This document shows, one piece after another, positions 8,984 to 16,886 of a DNA stretch of 64,000 nucleotides. The stretch covers positions 16,124 through 80,123 of the forward strand of contig SEFT01000019.1 of the NCBI GenBank assembly GCA_004144175.1. Reading direction: 5' to 3'. A program made the translations under genes and the position numbers. Source of the stretch: Sphingobacteriales bacterium. GTDB lineage: Bacteria; Bacteroidota; Bacteroidia; Chitinophagales; Chitinophagaceae. The notes under the pieces are model-generated. The model did not search any database, had not been told where the DNA came from, and saw only the letters and a program-made list of their open reading frames with translations. Numbering within the stretch: position 1 is the first letter of the stretch; every line of letters begins with the position of its first letter.

Positions 8984-10963
8984 ATGTTGCTTTCATTACA
9001 GAATATTTCATTCCATTTCGGCTCGAGGACAATCTTAGAAGATGCCAGCTGGCAGATAGGTACAGGAGAACGCATTGGCCTCGTAGGCAGTAATGGCGTG
9101 GGTAAATCAACCCTGCTTCGCCTTATTACAGGCTCATACAAACCCGATGCCGGTGTTATCAGCAAGCCTAAAGACGTAACCCTCGGCTTTTTCAACCAGG
9201 ATCTATTAAGTTTTTCTACCAATAGTTCTATTCTTTCCGTAGGTATGCAGGCGTTTGAACGTGCCCACGACCTGGAGCACGAGATGGCATTGATGCTGAA
9301 AGAACTGGAAAGCAAGCCCGATGATGCGGACTTGCTGGACAAATACAGCCATGCGCTCCATGACTTTGAAGTAGCCGGTGGCTACGAAATGGAGCACCGC
9401 ACCGCAGAAGTGCTGGAAGGGCTGGGTTTCTCTACTGCCGATCTGCAACGGCCGTATAATGAGTTCAGTGGAGGTTGGCGTATGCGTGTGCTACTGGCTA
9501 AGATGATGCTACAAGCCCCCGACCTGCTGCTGCTCGATGAGCCTACCAACCACCTTGACCTTCCATCTATCGAATGGCTGGAGCGTTACTTGATCGGTTA
9601 TCCAGGCAGTGTGGTCATCGTGTCGCACGACCGTTATTTCCTTGATCGTATGGTAACCAAGATCGTAGAAGTATGGCAACAAGACCTGATACAATACAGC
9701 GGCAACTACAGCTTCTTCCAGAAGGAGAAAGTTGAGCGTATGGATATGCAGCAGCGCGAGTTCGAGAATCAGCAGGCATACATTCGCCAGCAAGAGCGCT
9801 TTATCGAACGCTTTAAGGCCAAAGCTAGTAAAGCAGCACAGGCCCAGAGTGCTATGAAACGCCTGGATAAGCTGGATAGGATAGAGTCGCCGGACTCCAG
9901 CGTGCCTACCATGAATATTAATTTTCACGTAGGTGTGCAGCCGGGTAAGATCATCAATACATTGAAAAATGTAAGTAAAAGCTACGGCAACTTAACGATA
10001 TTGGATAATGCGAATGCAGAGATCATACGTGGAGACAAGATAGCGCTCATCGGTGCCAACGGACGCGGTAAATCGACCTTACTACGCATTATAGCAGGCA
10101 AAGAACAGGTGGAAGGTGAGCGCAAAGAAGGGCATAACATACAGGAAAGCTTCTATGCCCAGCACCAGCTCGAAGCCCTGACGGTGGAGAATGAGATACT
10201 GGAAGAGATGAAGCAGGCCGGTACGGGCAAGACCGAGCTGGAACTGCGCCAGTTATTGGGTTGCTTCCTATTCAGCGGCGATGATGTATTTAAGAAGATA
10301 AAGGTACTGTCGGGTGGTGAAAAAGCGAGGGTAGCATTAGCCAAGACCATCGCTATGAAAGGCAACTTCCTGATGCTGGATGAGCCTACCAACCACCTGG
10401 ATATGCAGTCGGTAGAGATGCTCATAGAGGCACTAAACCGATACGAAGGCACGCTTATCCTTGTATCACACGACCGTTACTTTATCAGCAAAACGGCTAA
10501 TAAGATATGGAGCATTGAGGATGGTAAGATAAAAGAGTTTGTAGGGCCTTACGATGAGTGGGTAGTATATGAGCAGGACCGAGCCAAGCGCCTGCAACAG
10601 GAGGCTGCGGCTAAACCGACGGCAGCAAAACCCGCAGTGGCCGAGAAAAAGGAAGAGAAGCAGGCACCTCCGCCTCCGCCAAAACAATCGAACATCAGCG
10701 ACAACGAGCTGCGCAACCTGAAGAAAGAACACCAGAAACAGCAAAAACTGTTTGAGAAACTGGAGCAGCAGGTAACCGAGCTGAAAACAGAAACAGCAAA
10801 ACTGGAGGCAAAGCTAGGTGACCCATCGGTATATGCTGACAGGGAACAGTTTTTGAAGCTGGATGAAGCATACAAAAGCCATACAGCCAAACTGCAAGCG
10901 CTAACTAAAGAATACGATAAGACCTTTGAGCTGATAATGGAGCTGGAAGAAAAGATAGGGTAG
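8984..10963 (+). CDS. ABC-F family ATP-binding protein (Uup/YheS-like)
   Basis: This soluble 659-residue protein has two ABC ATPase domains and no membrane segment, the ABC-F layout. Characterised members act on the ribosome in translation control or antibiotic protection. Walker A motifs are GSNGVGKST (35-43) and GANGRGKST (357-365). Signature motifs are FSGGWRMRV and LSGGEKARV, and both Walker B segments read DEPTNHLD. The interdomain linker (about 250-300) is helical and charged. A Pro/Ala/Lys-rich spacer leads to a C-terminal coiled coil (about 575-655), as in Uup. The gene is divergent from the DUF3347 operon, and yajQ lies downstream. Which ABC-F subfamily it belongs to cannot be settled by eye. 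Confidence 0.92.
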   Translation: MLLSLQNISFHFGSRTILEDASWQIGTGERIGLVGSNGVGKSTLLRLITGSYKPDAGVISKPKDVTLGFFNQDLLSFSTNSSILSVGMQAFERAHDLEHEMALMLKELESKPDDADLLDKYSHALHDFEVAGGYEMEHRTAEVLEGLGFSTADLQRPYNEFSGGWRMRVLLAKMMLQAPDLLLLDEPTNHLDLPSIEWLERYLIGYPGSVVIVSHDRYFLDRMVTKIVEVWQQDLIQYSGNYSFFQKEKVERMDMQQREFENQQAYIRQQERFIERFKAKASKAAQAQSAMKRLDKLDRIESPDSSVPTMNINFHVGVQPGKIINTLKNVSKSYGNLTILDNANAEIIRGDKIALIGANGRGKSTLLRIIAGKEQVEGERKEGHNIQESFYAQHQLEALTVENEILEEMKQAGTGKTELELRQLLGCFLFSGDDVFKKIKVLSGGEKARVALAKTIAMKGNFLMLDEPTNHLDMQSVEMLIEALNRYEGTLILVSHDRYFISKTANKIWSIEDGKIKEFVGPYDEWVVYEQDRAKRLQQEAAAKPTAAKPAVAEKKEEKQAPPPPPKQSNISDNELRNLKKEHQKQQKLFEKLEQQVTELKTETAKLEAKLGDPSVYADREQFLKLDEAYKSHTAKLQALTKEYDKTFELIMELEEKIG

Positions 10964-11023
10964 AAGAATTAAGCTTATTTGAATTATTTATAACTTGTCC
11001 ATTACTATTATAAAATACAAACT

Positions 11024-11515
11024 ATGCCTTCATTCGACATCGCAAGCAAAGTTGATCCGCAAATACTGGATAACGCTGTAAATGTTGCCAAAAAAGAAAT
11101 TGATAACCGTTATGATTTTAAAGGTGGTCATGTAATTCTTGAGCTGAACAAGAAAGATATGGTAATAAACCTGGAAGTAGACAGCGATATGAAGTTGAAA
11201 CAGCTGGAAGATGTGCTGCTGACCAAAGCCATGCGCCAGGGCCTCGAAGCCAATAGCTTTGACATGAGCAAAGAGGCAACACCATCGGGCAAATACATTA
11301 AGAAATCGGTGCCTGTTAAGAACGGTATCGATAAGGATATGGCTAAGAAGATCGTGAAGATCATCAAGGATAGCGGCCTGAAAGTGCAGGCCGCCATCAT
11401 GGACGATATCATTCGCGTAACGGCTAAGAAGATAGACGACCTGCAGGATGTGATACAACTCTGCCGGAGCTCAAACCTCGACCTGCCATTACAATTTGTA
11501 AATATGAAATCCTAA
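11024..11515 (+). CDS. yajQ: YajQ family nucleotide-binding protein
   Basis: This cytosolic protein of 163 residues is the standard YajQ length. It begins MPSFDIASKVD and continues DNAVNVAKKEIDNRYDFKG, the family hallmark, with VKNGIDKDMAKKIVKIIKDSGLKVQA in the second half. YajQ proteins have a duplicated ferredoxin-like fold. In Xanthomonas a homologue binds cyclic di-GMP and modulates a transcription factor. No GGDEF or EAL protein is visible in this window, so that function is not supported here. A strong bidirectional terminator follows the stop codon directly. Confidence 0.93.
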   Translation: MPSFDIASKVDPQILDNAVNVAKKEIDNRYDFKGGHVILELNKKDMVINLEVDSDMKLKQLEDVLLTKAMRQGLEANSFDMSKEATPSGKYIKKSVPVKNGIDKDMAKKIVKIIKDSGLKVQAAIMDDIIRVTAKKIDDLQDVIQLCRSSNLDLPLQFVNMKS

Positions 11516-11516
11516 T

Positions 11517-11551
11517 AAAGAAAGAAGCGGCTCATGGCCGCTTCTTTCTTT
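11517..11551. terminator. Bidirectional terminator between yajQ and rfbC
   Basis: This is a perfect 15-bp stem (AAAGAAAGAAGCGGC and its complement) with a 5-nt loop. The A-rich and T-rich outer ends allow termination on both strands, fitting the convergent yajQ and rfbC genes. Confidence 0.88.
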
Positions 11552-11569
11552 ATGTTTTGATCGTTCTGC

Positions 11570-12121
11570 TTAGAACTGATTATTGGCATCTTTCAGCAAT
11601 GGCTGCTTTAGGTCTTTCTCCGATACGATCGCGTCTTTCAGGTCTATCTTCCAGTCTATACCTATCGACTCATCGGAATAGAGTACACCACCCTCAGCTT
11701 CTTTATTATAAAAATTATCGCACTTGTAGAAAACCTCCGCAGTATCGGTTATCACCGAATAGCCATGTGCAAACCCCTGCGGTACCAATAGCTGACGCTT
11801 ATTTTCGGCGGATAACTCTACACCAAACCACTGACCGTAAGTGGCGCTATTCTTCCTGATGTCAACAACTACATCCCATATGGCGCCTTCCAGCGCGCGT
11901 ATGAGCTTTGTTTGTGCTACGGGGTTGTTCTGGTAGTGCAGGCCACGCAATACGTTCTTTGTAGAACGTGCCTGGTTGTCCTGTACAAAATTGTATTTCA
12001 GTCCTGTAGTGGCTTCAAATGTTTTGGCATTATAGCTTTCAAAGAAATACCCGCGGTCGTCGTGCAATATCTTAGGTTCTATTATCAGCAGGCCTTCTAG
12101 GGGCGTCTTAATAACGTTCAT
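11570..12121 (-). CDS. rfbC: dTDP-4-dehydrorhamnose 3,5-epimerase family protein
   Basis: This cupin-fold enzyme of 183 residues epimerises the 4-keto sugar nucleotide in dTDP-L-rhamnose synthesis. HDDRGYFFESY near the N-terminus, NVLRGLHYQ with catalytic H62, KLIRALEGAIWDVVVDIR, and LLVPQGFAHGYSVI are the RmlC signatures. It sits 1 bp after a sugar aminotransferase gene in the same direction. No rmlA, rmlB or rmlD is in the window, so either rhamnose genes are elsewhere or the pair makes an aminosugar. The family call is firm; the pathway is open. Confidence 0.9.
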   Translation of the reverse strand: MNVIKTPLEGLLIIEPKILHDDRGYFFESYNAKTFEATTGLKYNFVQDNQARSTKNVLRGLHYQNNPVAQTKLIRALEGAIWDVVVDIRKNSATYGQWFGVELSAENKRQLLVPQGFAHGYSVITDTAEVFYKCDNFYNKEAEGGVLYSDESIGIDWKIDLKDAIVSEKDLKQPLLKDANNQF

Positions 12122-12122
12122 A

Positions 12123-13262
12123 CTATTTTCTGAGTTGTTCTACTACCTCAAGGAAGTTTTTCGCGATGTAAGATAATTCTTCTTCGGTTAACTCCGTATG
12201 GATAGGCAGGGATATTACTTTATCCTGCAACATATCAGTTACAGCCAGGTTTTGGTTGGCGTCTGTAAATTCCTTCAGCATGTTTTGCTTATGGCTGGGC
12301 ACGGGGTAGTATATCATGCTGGGTATATCGCGCTCTGCCAGCTTTTGCTGTACCGCATCCCGGTCTATGCCTTCCAGCTTCAGCGTGTATTGGTGGAACA
12401 CATGCTTGCTATATGGCGCTCTATACGGGGTGGTGATGTTTGGATGGTTGGCAAATGCCTTGTCGTAATAGTCGGCAGCAGCGCGGCGTGCATCGCAGTA
12501 TTCGTCCAGGTGTGACAGCTTGATGCGTAGAACAGCAGCCTGTATGGTATCGAGGCGGCTGTTGCAACCGACCATTTCATGGTAGTATTTTACTTTCTGG
12601 CCGTGGTTAGCGATCATTTGCAACTTTTCAGCCAGCGCATCATGGTTTGTAAACATCGCACCGCCATCGCCATAGCAGCCCAGGTTTTTCGATGGGAAGA
12701 AGGAAGTACAGCCTATGATGCCCATAGAGCCTGTCTTTACAGTCCTGCCATCAGGATAGGTATAAGTACCGCCAATTGCCTGTGCATTATCTTCTACTAC
12801 GGGTATGTTATGCTCTTTAGCCAACGCCAGCAGTGGTTCCATATCCACGCATTGTCCGTACAGGTGTACCGGTATAATGGCTTTGGTCTTTGGCGTGATC
12901 GCACTTTTCACGCTGTCTATATTCATCGTAAAGGTGTCCGCATCCATATCTACAAATACAGGCTTCAGTCTCAGCAGTGCTACTACTTCTACCGTTGCTA
13001 TATACGTAAACGAAGGGGTAATCACTTCATCGCCCGGTTGCAGGCCCAGCGCCATTAATGCTATTTGCAGTGCATCCGTGCCGTTTGCACAGGGTATTAC
13101 ATATTTTACGCCAAGGTAGGTAGCCAGCTCCCCTGCAAATTGTTTTACATCCGGCCCGCCAATGAACGCTGTATTGTCTATTACGTTTTGTATCGCCTTA
13201 TCTATTTCAGGTTTTATCTTCTGGTACTGACGCTTCAGGTCAACCATTTGCAGTTGCTGCAT
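12123..13262 (-). CDS. DegT/DnrJ/EryC1/StrS family sugar aminotransferase
   Basis: This PLP-dependent enzyme of 379 residues aminates nucleotide-linked keto sugars for surface glycans. The expected Schiff-base lysine is K192 in SFFPSKNLGCYGDGGA. Other family motifs are FIGGPDVKQFAGELATYLG, CANGTDALQIAL, PSFTYIATVEVV, PVHLYGQ and VVEDNAQAIGG. The GTDAL...PSFT pattern resembles enzymes such as WbpE/WlbE and FdtB, but the exact donor sugar cannot be told. It is the first gene of a two-gene unit with rfbC and has a well-formed promoter upstream (13284-13314). Confidence 0.9.
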   Translation of the reverse strand: MQQLQMVDLKRQYQKIKPEIDKAIQNVIDNTAFIGGPDVKQFAGELATYLGVKYVIPCANGTDALQIALMALGLQPGDEVITPSFTYIATVEVVALLRLKPVFVDMDADTFTMNIDSVKSAITPKTKAIIPVHLYGQCVDMEPLLALAKEHNIPVVEDNAQAIGGTYTYPDGRTVKTGSMGIIGCTSFFPSKNLGCYGDGGAMFTNHDALAEKLQMIANHGQKVKYYHEMVGCNSRLDTIQAAVLRIKLSHLDEYCDARRAAADYYDKAFANHPNITTPYRAPYSKHVFHQYTLKLEGIDRDAVQQKLAERDIPSMIYYPVPSHKQNMLKEFTDANQNLAVTDMLQDKVISLPIHTELTEEELSYIAKNFLEVVEQLRK

Positions 13263-13283
13263 TAACTAATATTTTAATGGCTG

Positions 13284-13314
13284 CAAACCTACGCCTTAGC
13301 CTGCATTCAACAAA
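13284..13314 (-). promoter_or_regulatory. Bacteroidota-type promoter for the aminotransferase-rfbC unit
   Basis: On the minus strand TTTG (13311-13314) is followed after 19 bp by TAGGTTTG (13284-13291). This matches the -33/-7 consensus TTTG-N17-23-TAnnTTTG in both boxes and spacing. It lies 21 nt upstream of the ATG, and it is the best-formed promoter in the window. Confidence 0.65.
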
Positions 13315-13369
13315 ACATTTACCGCCGCTTTATTACTTTACTATGATGGTGAAAGCCAAAGCGCTACGA

Positions 13370-13377
13370 TATATTTG
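13370..13377 (+). promoter_or_regulatory. Candidate -7 box (TATATTTG) for the gene at 13414
   Basis: This is an exact TAnnTTTG match, 36 nt upstream of the ATG at 13414. No TTTG is found at the usual -33 distance. Confidence 0.35.
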
Positions 13378-13413
13378 GCGTATCTTCACACCCTTATTTC
13401 AGATGCGTAATCA

Positions 13414-14181
13414 ATGAAACGTATTTTTCTATTATTTATTACATCGCTCTTATTTTCTGCCAACAGTTTTGCGCAGGACGATCTATTTGGAGCCGACAGG
13501 ACGCCGGCCAGGAAAGGTTTCGTCCTTGGTGTAAACGGAAACTTTGACATGCCTGGTGCTGACATGGCAAAGCGCTACGGACTAAGCTACAGGCTGGGTG
13601 GTGCGGTAAACTATAAAACAACATCCAACTGGATGTTCGGAGTGAAAATGGACTTCATATTGGGTAATAAGATGAAGGAAGACTCGCTGCTGATAAATGT
13701 GAAAGACAAGGACGGCAATGTGCTGAATGGCAGTGGAGAGCGTGTTGGTATCGGTACGTTTCAACGTGGGTATATGGTTGGCTTGCAGGCAGGCTATATC
13801 TGGAATATCTCGAAGGGTAATGGAGATAATGGTATCCTGTTCCATACCACAGCAGGATTTATGCAGCACCGCATCAATATATTTGAAAAGAACAATTCGG
13901 TAGCCCAGGTGCTGAAAGACTATGAGAAAGGATACGACCGCCTCACAAATGGCTTGTTTGTAGAACAATACATTGGCTACAACTACTTTGCAAAAGATAA
14001 CCTTATCAACTTTCACATAGGTCTCGACCTTGCTGCCGGCTTCACCAAGGGCCGTCGCGACTATCTGTTCGATGTAATGCGCCCAGATAATAAAAACAGA
14101 GTAGATATACTCTTTGGTATACGCGGTGGCTGGTATATTCCTATCTTTAAACGAAAGTCAGAAGAAATCTTTTTCGAGTAA
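13414..14181 (+). CDS. Predicted outer-membrane beta-barrel protein
   Basis: This is a 255-residue exported protein. Residues 1-20 form a signal peptide ending SANSFAQ. The mature part has alternating hydrophobic and polar residues with many Gly and aromatics (YRLGGAVNYKTTSNWMFGVKMDF, GYMVGLQAGYIW, DILFGIRGGWYIPIF), as in porin-like or PorT-like beta-barrels of 8-12 strands. No named family is recognised. It ends 2 bp before waaA and so may be transcribed with it. A structural role in the envelope is an inference from fold and location only. Confidence 0.7.
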   Translation: MKRIFLLFITSLLFSANSFAQDDLFGADRTPARKGFVLGVNGNFDMPGADMAKRYGLSYRLGGAVNYKTTSNWMFGVKMDFILGNKMKEDSLLINVKDKDGNVLNGSGERVGIGTFQRGYMVGLQAGYIWNISKGNGDNGILFHTTAGFMQHRINIFEKNNSVAQVLKDYEKGYDRLTNGLFVEQYIGYNYFAKDNLINFHIGLDLAAGFTKGRRDYLFDVMRPDNKNRVDILFGIRGGWYIPIFKRKSEEIFFE

Positions 14182-14183
14182 TA

Positions 14184-15440
14184 ATGTCTGCCATTATATA
14201 CTGGTTGGCTATACGGTTGTATGGGGTTGCGATTCATATTGCTGCATTCTTCAACCCCAAAGCAAAGCTGTTTGTCGCAGGCCGAAGAGGCCTGCTTTCG
14301 CAGATACGTGATGCCCTGATAGACGAACGCCGACCTCGTATCTGGATGCATTGTGCTTCGCTGGGAGAATTTGAACAGGGCAGACCACTGCTGGAGAAGC
14401 TGCGCCAAAAGTATGCGCACCATGCTTTCGTCGTTACCTTTTTTTCTCCATCCGGGTACGAAGTACGTAAGGATTACAATGGTGCCGATCATGTGTTTTA
14501 CCTGCCACTTGATAGTCTGCATAACGCCAGACAGTTCCTGAGTATCGTGAAGCCTTCGCTTTGCGTATTTGTAAAGTATGAGCTTTGGTATTTCTATCTC
14601 TCTCAAATAGCTTCAAGGGATATTCCTGCTATTCTGGTATCTGCAATATTTAGAAAAGAGCAGCTATTCTTTAAGTGGTATGGAAGCCTGCATAGGCGTA
14701 TGCTTCGTTGCTTTACGCACATATTCGTTCAGGACATGAAGTCGGAGCAATTGCTGCACAATATTAATATTGATACCGCATCGGTCGCGGGTGACACAAG
14801 ATTTGATAGAGTGCTGGCAGCATTAGAAGAACAACAGCCTATACCCAAAGCGGAAGCATTTTGTGGCGAAGCAAAGGTAATAGTGGCTGGCAGTACTTGG
14901 GCCGAAGACGAAGCGCTACTACATAAAACCATCACATCGCTACCCGATAATTGGAAGATGATTTTAGTGCCGCATGAAGTACATAAGGAGCATATACAAA
15001 GCATCATGAATCGGTACAGCGCTACTGCGATAAGATGGTCGCAGTATGACGGTAGGCTCAAAGATGCCCGTGTCTTAGTAATAGATACCGTCGGTATGCT
15101 GCTACAAATATATTGCCTGGCCGATGTAGCCTGGATAGGCGGTGGTTTTGGCAAGGATGGTGTGCATAATGTACTCGAGGCGGCTGTATACGGCGTGCCT
15201 GTATTGCACGGCCCCATATATCATCAGTTCCTCGAAGCGAAAGAGTTGCTGGAAAGTGGCGGCAGTGTTGTAACAAATAGTGCCGAGGCAACAGCCAGGC
15301 AATTGCTGCTATGGGAGAAGGATTCGCTTGCCTATCAACAAGCCTGCACTGCCGCAAAGCAATACGTGCTGTCTAAAACAGGAGCAACGGAAAAGATACT
15401 CCGCTACCTGGAAGCAAAGAAGTGGCTTACTACACCGTAG
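14184..15440 (+). CDS. waaA: 3-deoxy-D-manno-octulosonic acid (Kdo) transferase
   Basis: This membrane-anchored glycosyltransferase of 418 residues adds Kdo to the lipid A precursor, linking lipid A to the LPS core. An N-terminal anchor (about 3-25) precedes the GT-B fold. WMHCASLGEFEQGRPLLEKL, VVTFFSPSGYE, FVKYELW and AGSTWAEDEALL are WaaA family motifs. GGGFGKDGVHNVLEAAVYGVPVLHGP forms the donor-site loop. It follows a predicted outer-membrane protein by 2 bp. Its last 37 bp overlap the end of a convergent acidic-protein gene. Confidence 0.94.
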   Translation: MSAIIYWLAIRLYGVAIHIAAFFNPKAKLFVAGRRGLLSQIRDALIDERRPRIWMHCASLGEFEQGRPLLEKLRQKYAHHAFVVTFFSPSGYEVRKDYNGADHVFYLPLDSLHNARQFLSIVKPSLCVFVKYELWYFYLSQIASRDIPAILVSAIFRKEQLFFKWYGSLHRRMLRCFTHIFVQDMKSEQLLHNINIDTASVAGDTRFDRVLAALEEQQPIPKAEAFCGEAKVIVAGSTWAEDEALLHKTITSLPDNWKMILVPHEVHKEHIQSIMNRYSATAIRWSQYDGRLKDARVLVIDTVGMLLQIYCLADVAWIGGGFGKDGVHNVLEAAVYGVPVLHGPIYHQFLEAKELLESGGSVVTNSAEATARQLLLWEKDSLAYQQACTAAKQYVLSKTGATEKILRYLEAKKWLTTP

Positions 15441-16093
15441 AACTGCTGCACCGTTTCATTTTCATGATCCCAGTTATAACGTCCTTTCACCTGCTGGCTT
15501 AGCCAGTCGGTAGCCTCTCTGCAAAAAGTACATCTGTTTATCTCATTCAGCGCACGCTCGTAGGCATCTTTATCGTTATGAAACAGCTCGCTGATGTATA
15601 GGCATTTATCGTTAATGCCTATCTCTTTTCGTATATCGCGGTCGCCATAACGCGCAGGTTCAGAAACGACAAAAGGGTCTTCTGTCGCAACATCTTTCCT
15701 TTCATCCTCTATTTCGTTATCATCCTCTGCCGCTTCTTCACGGTCTGATGCAGTTGCTACTTCCGCTATGTATTCCGGTTCATCCTCCTCCTCATCTTCA
15801 TCTTCTTCAGAAAATGTTAGTGGCATGTCCAGGTGAAGTATGATCGGCTCATCGATAGCAGGAGCTTCAGCTTGTGTGGCTGTTTCAGGTACAGGTGCAG
15901 GCAATATACTATCCGGTTCGAAGACAATATCTATCACCTTCGGCAATGCAACTGGTATATTATTCTTCTCGTCCAGCAAAAGGCTATAGATCGCCTTCGT
16001 ATGGTCCAGCATCAGATCTATGTCTATCGCTTCCGGTTGTTCTTGTTTTGCTAATAGTTCTATTTTCTTCAGTAGGTTTTGTACCTGTTGCAT
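15404..16093 (-). CDS. Acidic hypothetical protein
   Basis: This protein has 229 residues if started at the ATG at 16093 (MQQVQNLLKK). A longer frame exists, but a TATTTTTG box 18 nt before this ATG supports the shorter form. The first 50 residues look helical. The middle (about 80-160) is dominated by Glu and Asp and is probably disordered. The C-terminal 70 residues (DIRKEIGINDKCLYISELFHNDKDAY..) look compact, with two Cys in RCTFCREA. There is no signal peptide or membrane helix. I do not recognise a characterised family. The 3' end overlaps waaA by 37 bp. Confidence 0.65.
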   Translation of the reverse strand: MQQVQNLLKKIELLAKQEQPEAIDIDLMLDHTKAIYSLLLDEKNNIPVALPKVIDIVFEPDSILPAPVPETATQAEAPAIDEPIILHLDMPLTFSEEDEDEEEDEPEYIAEVATASDREEAAEDDNEIEDERKDVATEDPFVVSEPARYGDRDIRKEIGINDKCLYISELFHNDKDAYERALNEINRCTFCREATDWLSQQVKGRYNWDHENETVQQFYGVVSHFFASR

Positions 16094-16111
16094 TACCAGT
16101 GGGTTTGTAAA

Positions 16112-16119
16112 CAAAAATA
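16112..16119 (-). promoter_or_regulatory. Candidate -7 box (TATTTTTG) for the acidic-protein gene
   Basis: This exact TAnnTTTG match on the minus strand lies 18 nt before the ATG at 16093. It is identical to the boxes upstream of truA and kynU. No clear -33 element is present. Confidence 0.4.
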
Positions 16120-16266
16120 GAAGGAAAGGGTTGTAAATTATAATCGGACATATAAATAACACTTGGGTGCGGTTGAGGCATAGTTTTTGGGATATATAAA
16201 TAGTAGTATGTTGTAAAGTGAAAGGAATGGGTAGACACAATATCTTATAACTTAAAAGATTAGGTC

Positions 16267-16776
16267 ATGAAACATCACAGACACAAAAGCCAGAATGCAC
16301 TTAAGCGGATGAAAGTAAAACCCACTGTTTCATTAGACCGGTCTGAAATGGATAAGCGTGTCTTCGATCTGGTGCTGAAAACTTTATACAATAGTGCAAA
16401 TAGAAGCGGTTTACACATTGAAAATGAAATATTTGCGCCTTCAAAAGTGAAGATAGCGCCGCACGAAACGGGTCGCCTTTGGGAAGTTATGATAAGTTCC
16501 GGTTGGGTTTCGCCGGTTATCGGTTTCGGCAATGCAGGGAAGCTGGAATTGACTAAGGCAGGCTATCAATTTATGGCAACTTTTGGCGGATATTCTGAAT
16601 ATTTAACATCAGTAGCGAATAGCCAGCAGCAACCGCAGACCATCATCCTGCCGATACAGGTGCAAGCCGAGGAAGAGCACACCATGCAGCCCGCAACGCA
16701 GGAATTGCCTGCACCGGCGGAAGTAGGCAAAGTGGCTCATAAGAATGGAAGAAAGAAAAGACGTGCGCATAGATAG
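16267..16776 (+). CDS. Hypothetical small basic protein with winged-helix-like core
   Basis: This encodes 169 residues. The N-terminus (MKHHRHKSQNALKRMKVK) and the C-terminus (KNGRKKRRAHR) are strongly basic. The centre (about 28-105) contains RVFDLVLKTLYNSANRSGLHIENEIF, GRLWEVMISSGWVSPV and GKLELTKAGYQFM, an order of helices ending in a 'LT..G..F' segment that resembles winged-helix folds. A Gln/Pro/Glu-rich linker follows. Basic tails around such a core would suit nucleic-acid binding, but this is inference and no named family is recognised. A strong terminator lies about 50 bp downstream. Confidence 0.6.
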   Translation: MKHHRHKSQNALKRMKVKPTVSLDRSEMDKRVFDLVLKTLYNSANRSGLHIENEIFAPSKVKIAPHETGRLWEVMISSGWVSPVIGFGNAGKLELTKAGYQFMATFGGYSEYLTSVANSQQQPQTIILPIQVQAEEEHTMQPATQELPAPAEVGKVAHKNGRKKRRAHR

Positions 16777-16825
16777 CCTCAGTTTGAGCAGTATCAACAT
16801 TTCAAATATCATATTGTTAGTTAAT

Positions 16826-16864
16826 AAAAAGACCTAGCGGCGAATATAGCCGCTAGGTCTTTTT
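16826..16864 (+). terminator. Rho-independent terminator upstream of tolC
   Basis: This is a perfect 16-bp stem (AAAAAGACCTAGCGGC and complement) with a 7-nt loop and a T-run. It isolates the gene at 16267 from the tolC operon, which starts only 22 bp further on. Confidence 0.88.
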
Positions 16865-16874
16865 ATATTTGGGC

Positions 16875-16882
16875 TACTTTTG
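16875..16882 (+). promoter_or_regulatory. Candidate -7 box (TACTTTTG) for the tolC operon
   Basis: This exact TAnnTTTG match ends 4 nt before the ATG at 16887, implying a leaderless or near-leaderless transcript. Its -33 region would fall inside the upstream terminator stem and shows no TTTG. Confidence 0.35.
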
Positions 16883-16886
16883 CTCT

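Noticed and set aside
14061..14606. 181-residue open frame antisense to the start of waaA
   Set aside because: It spans the junction of two real plus-strand genes and shows no coherent domain.
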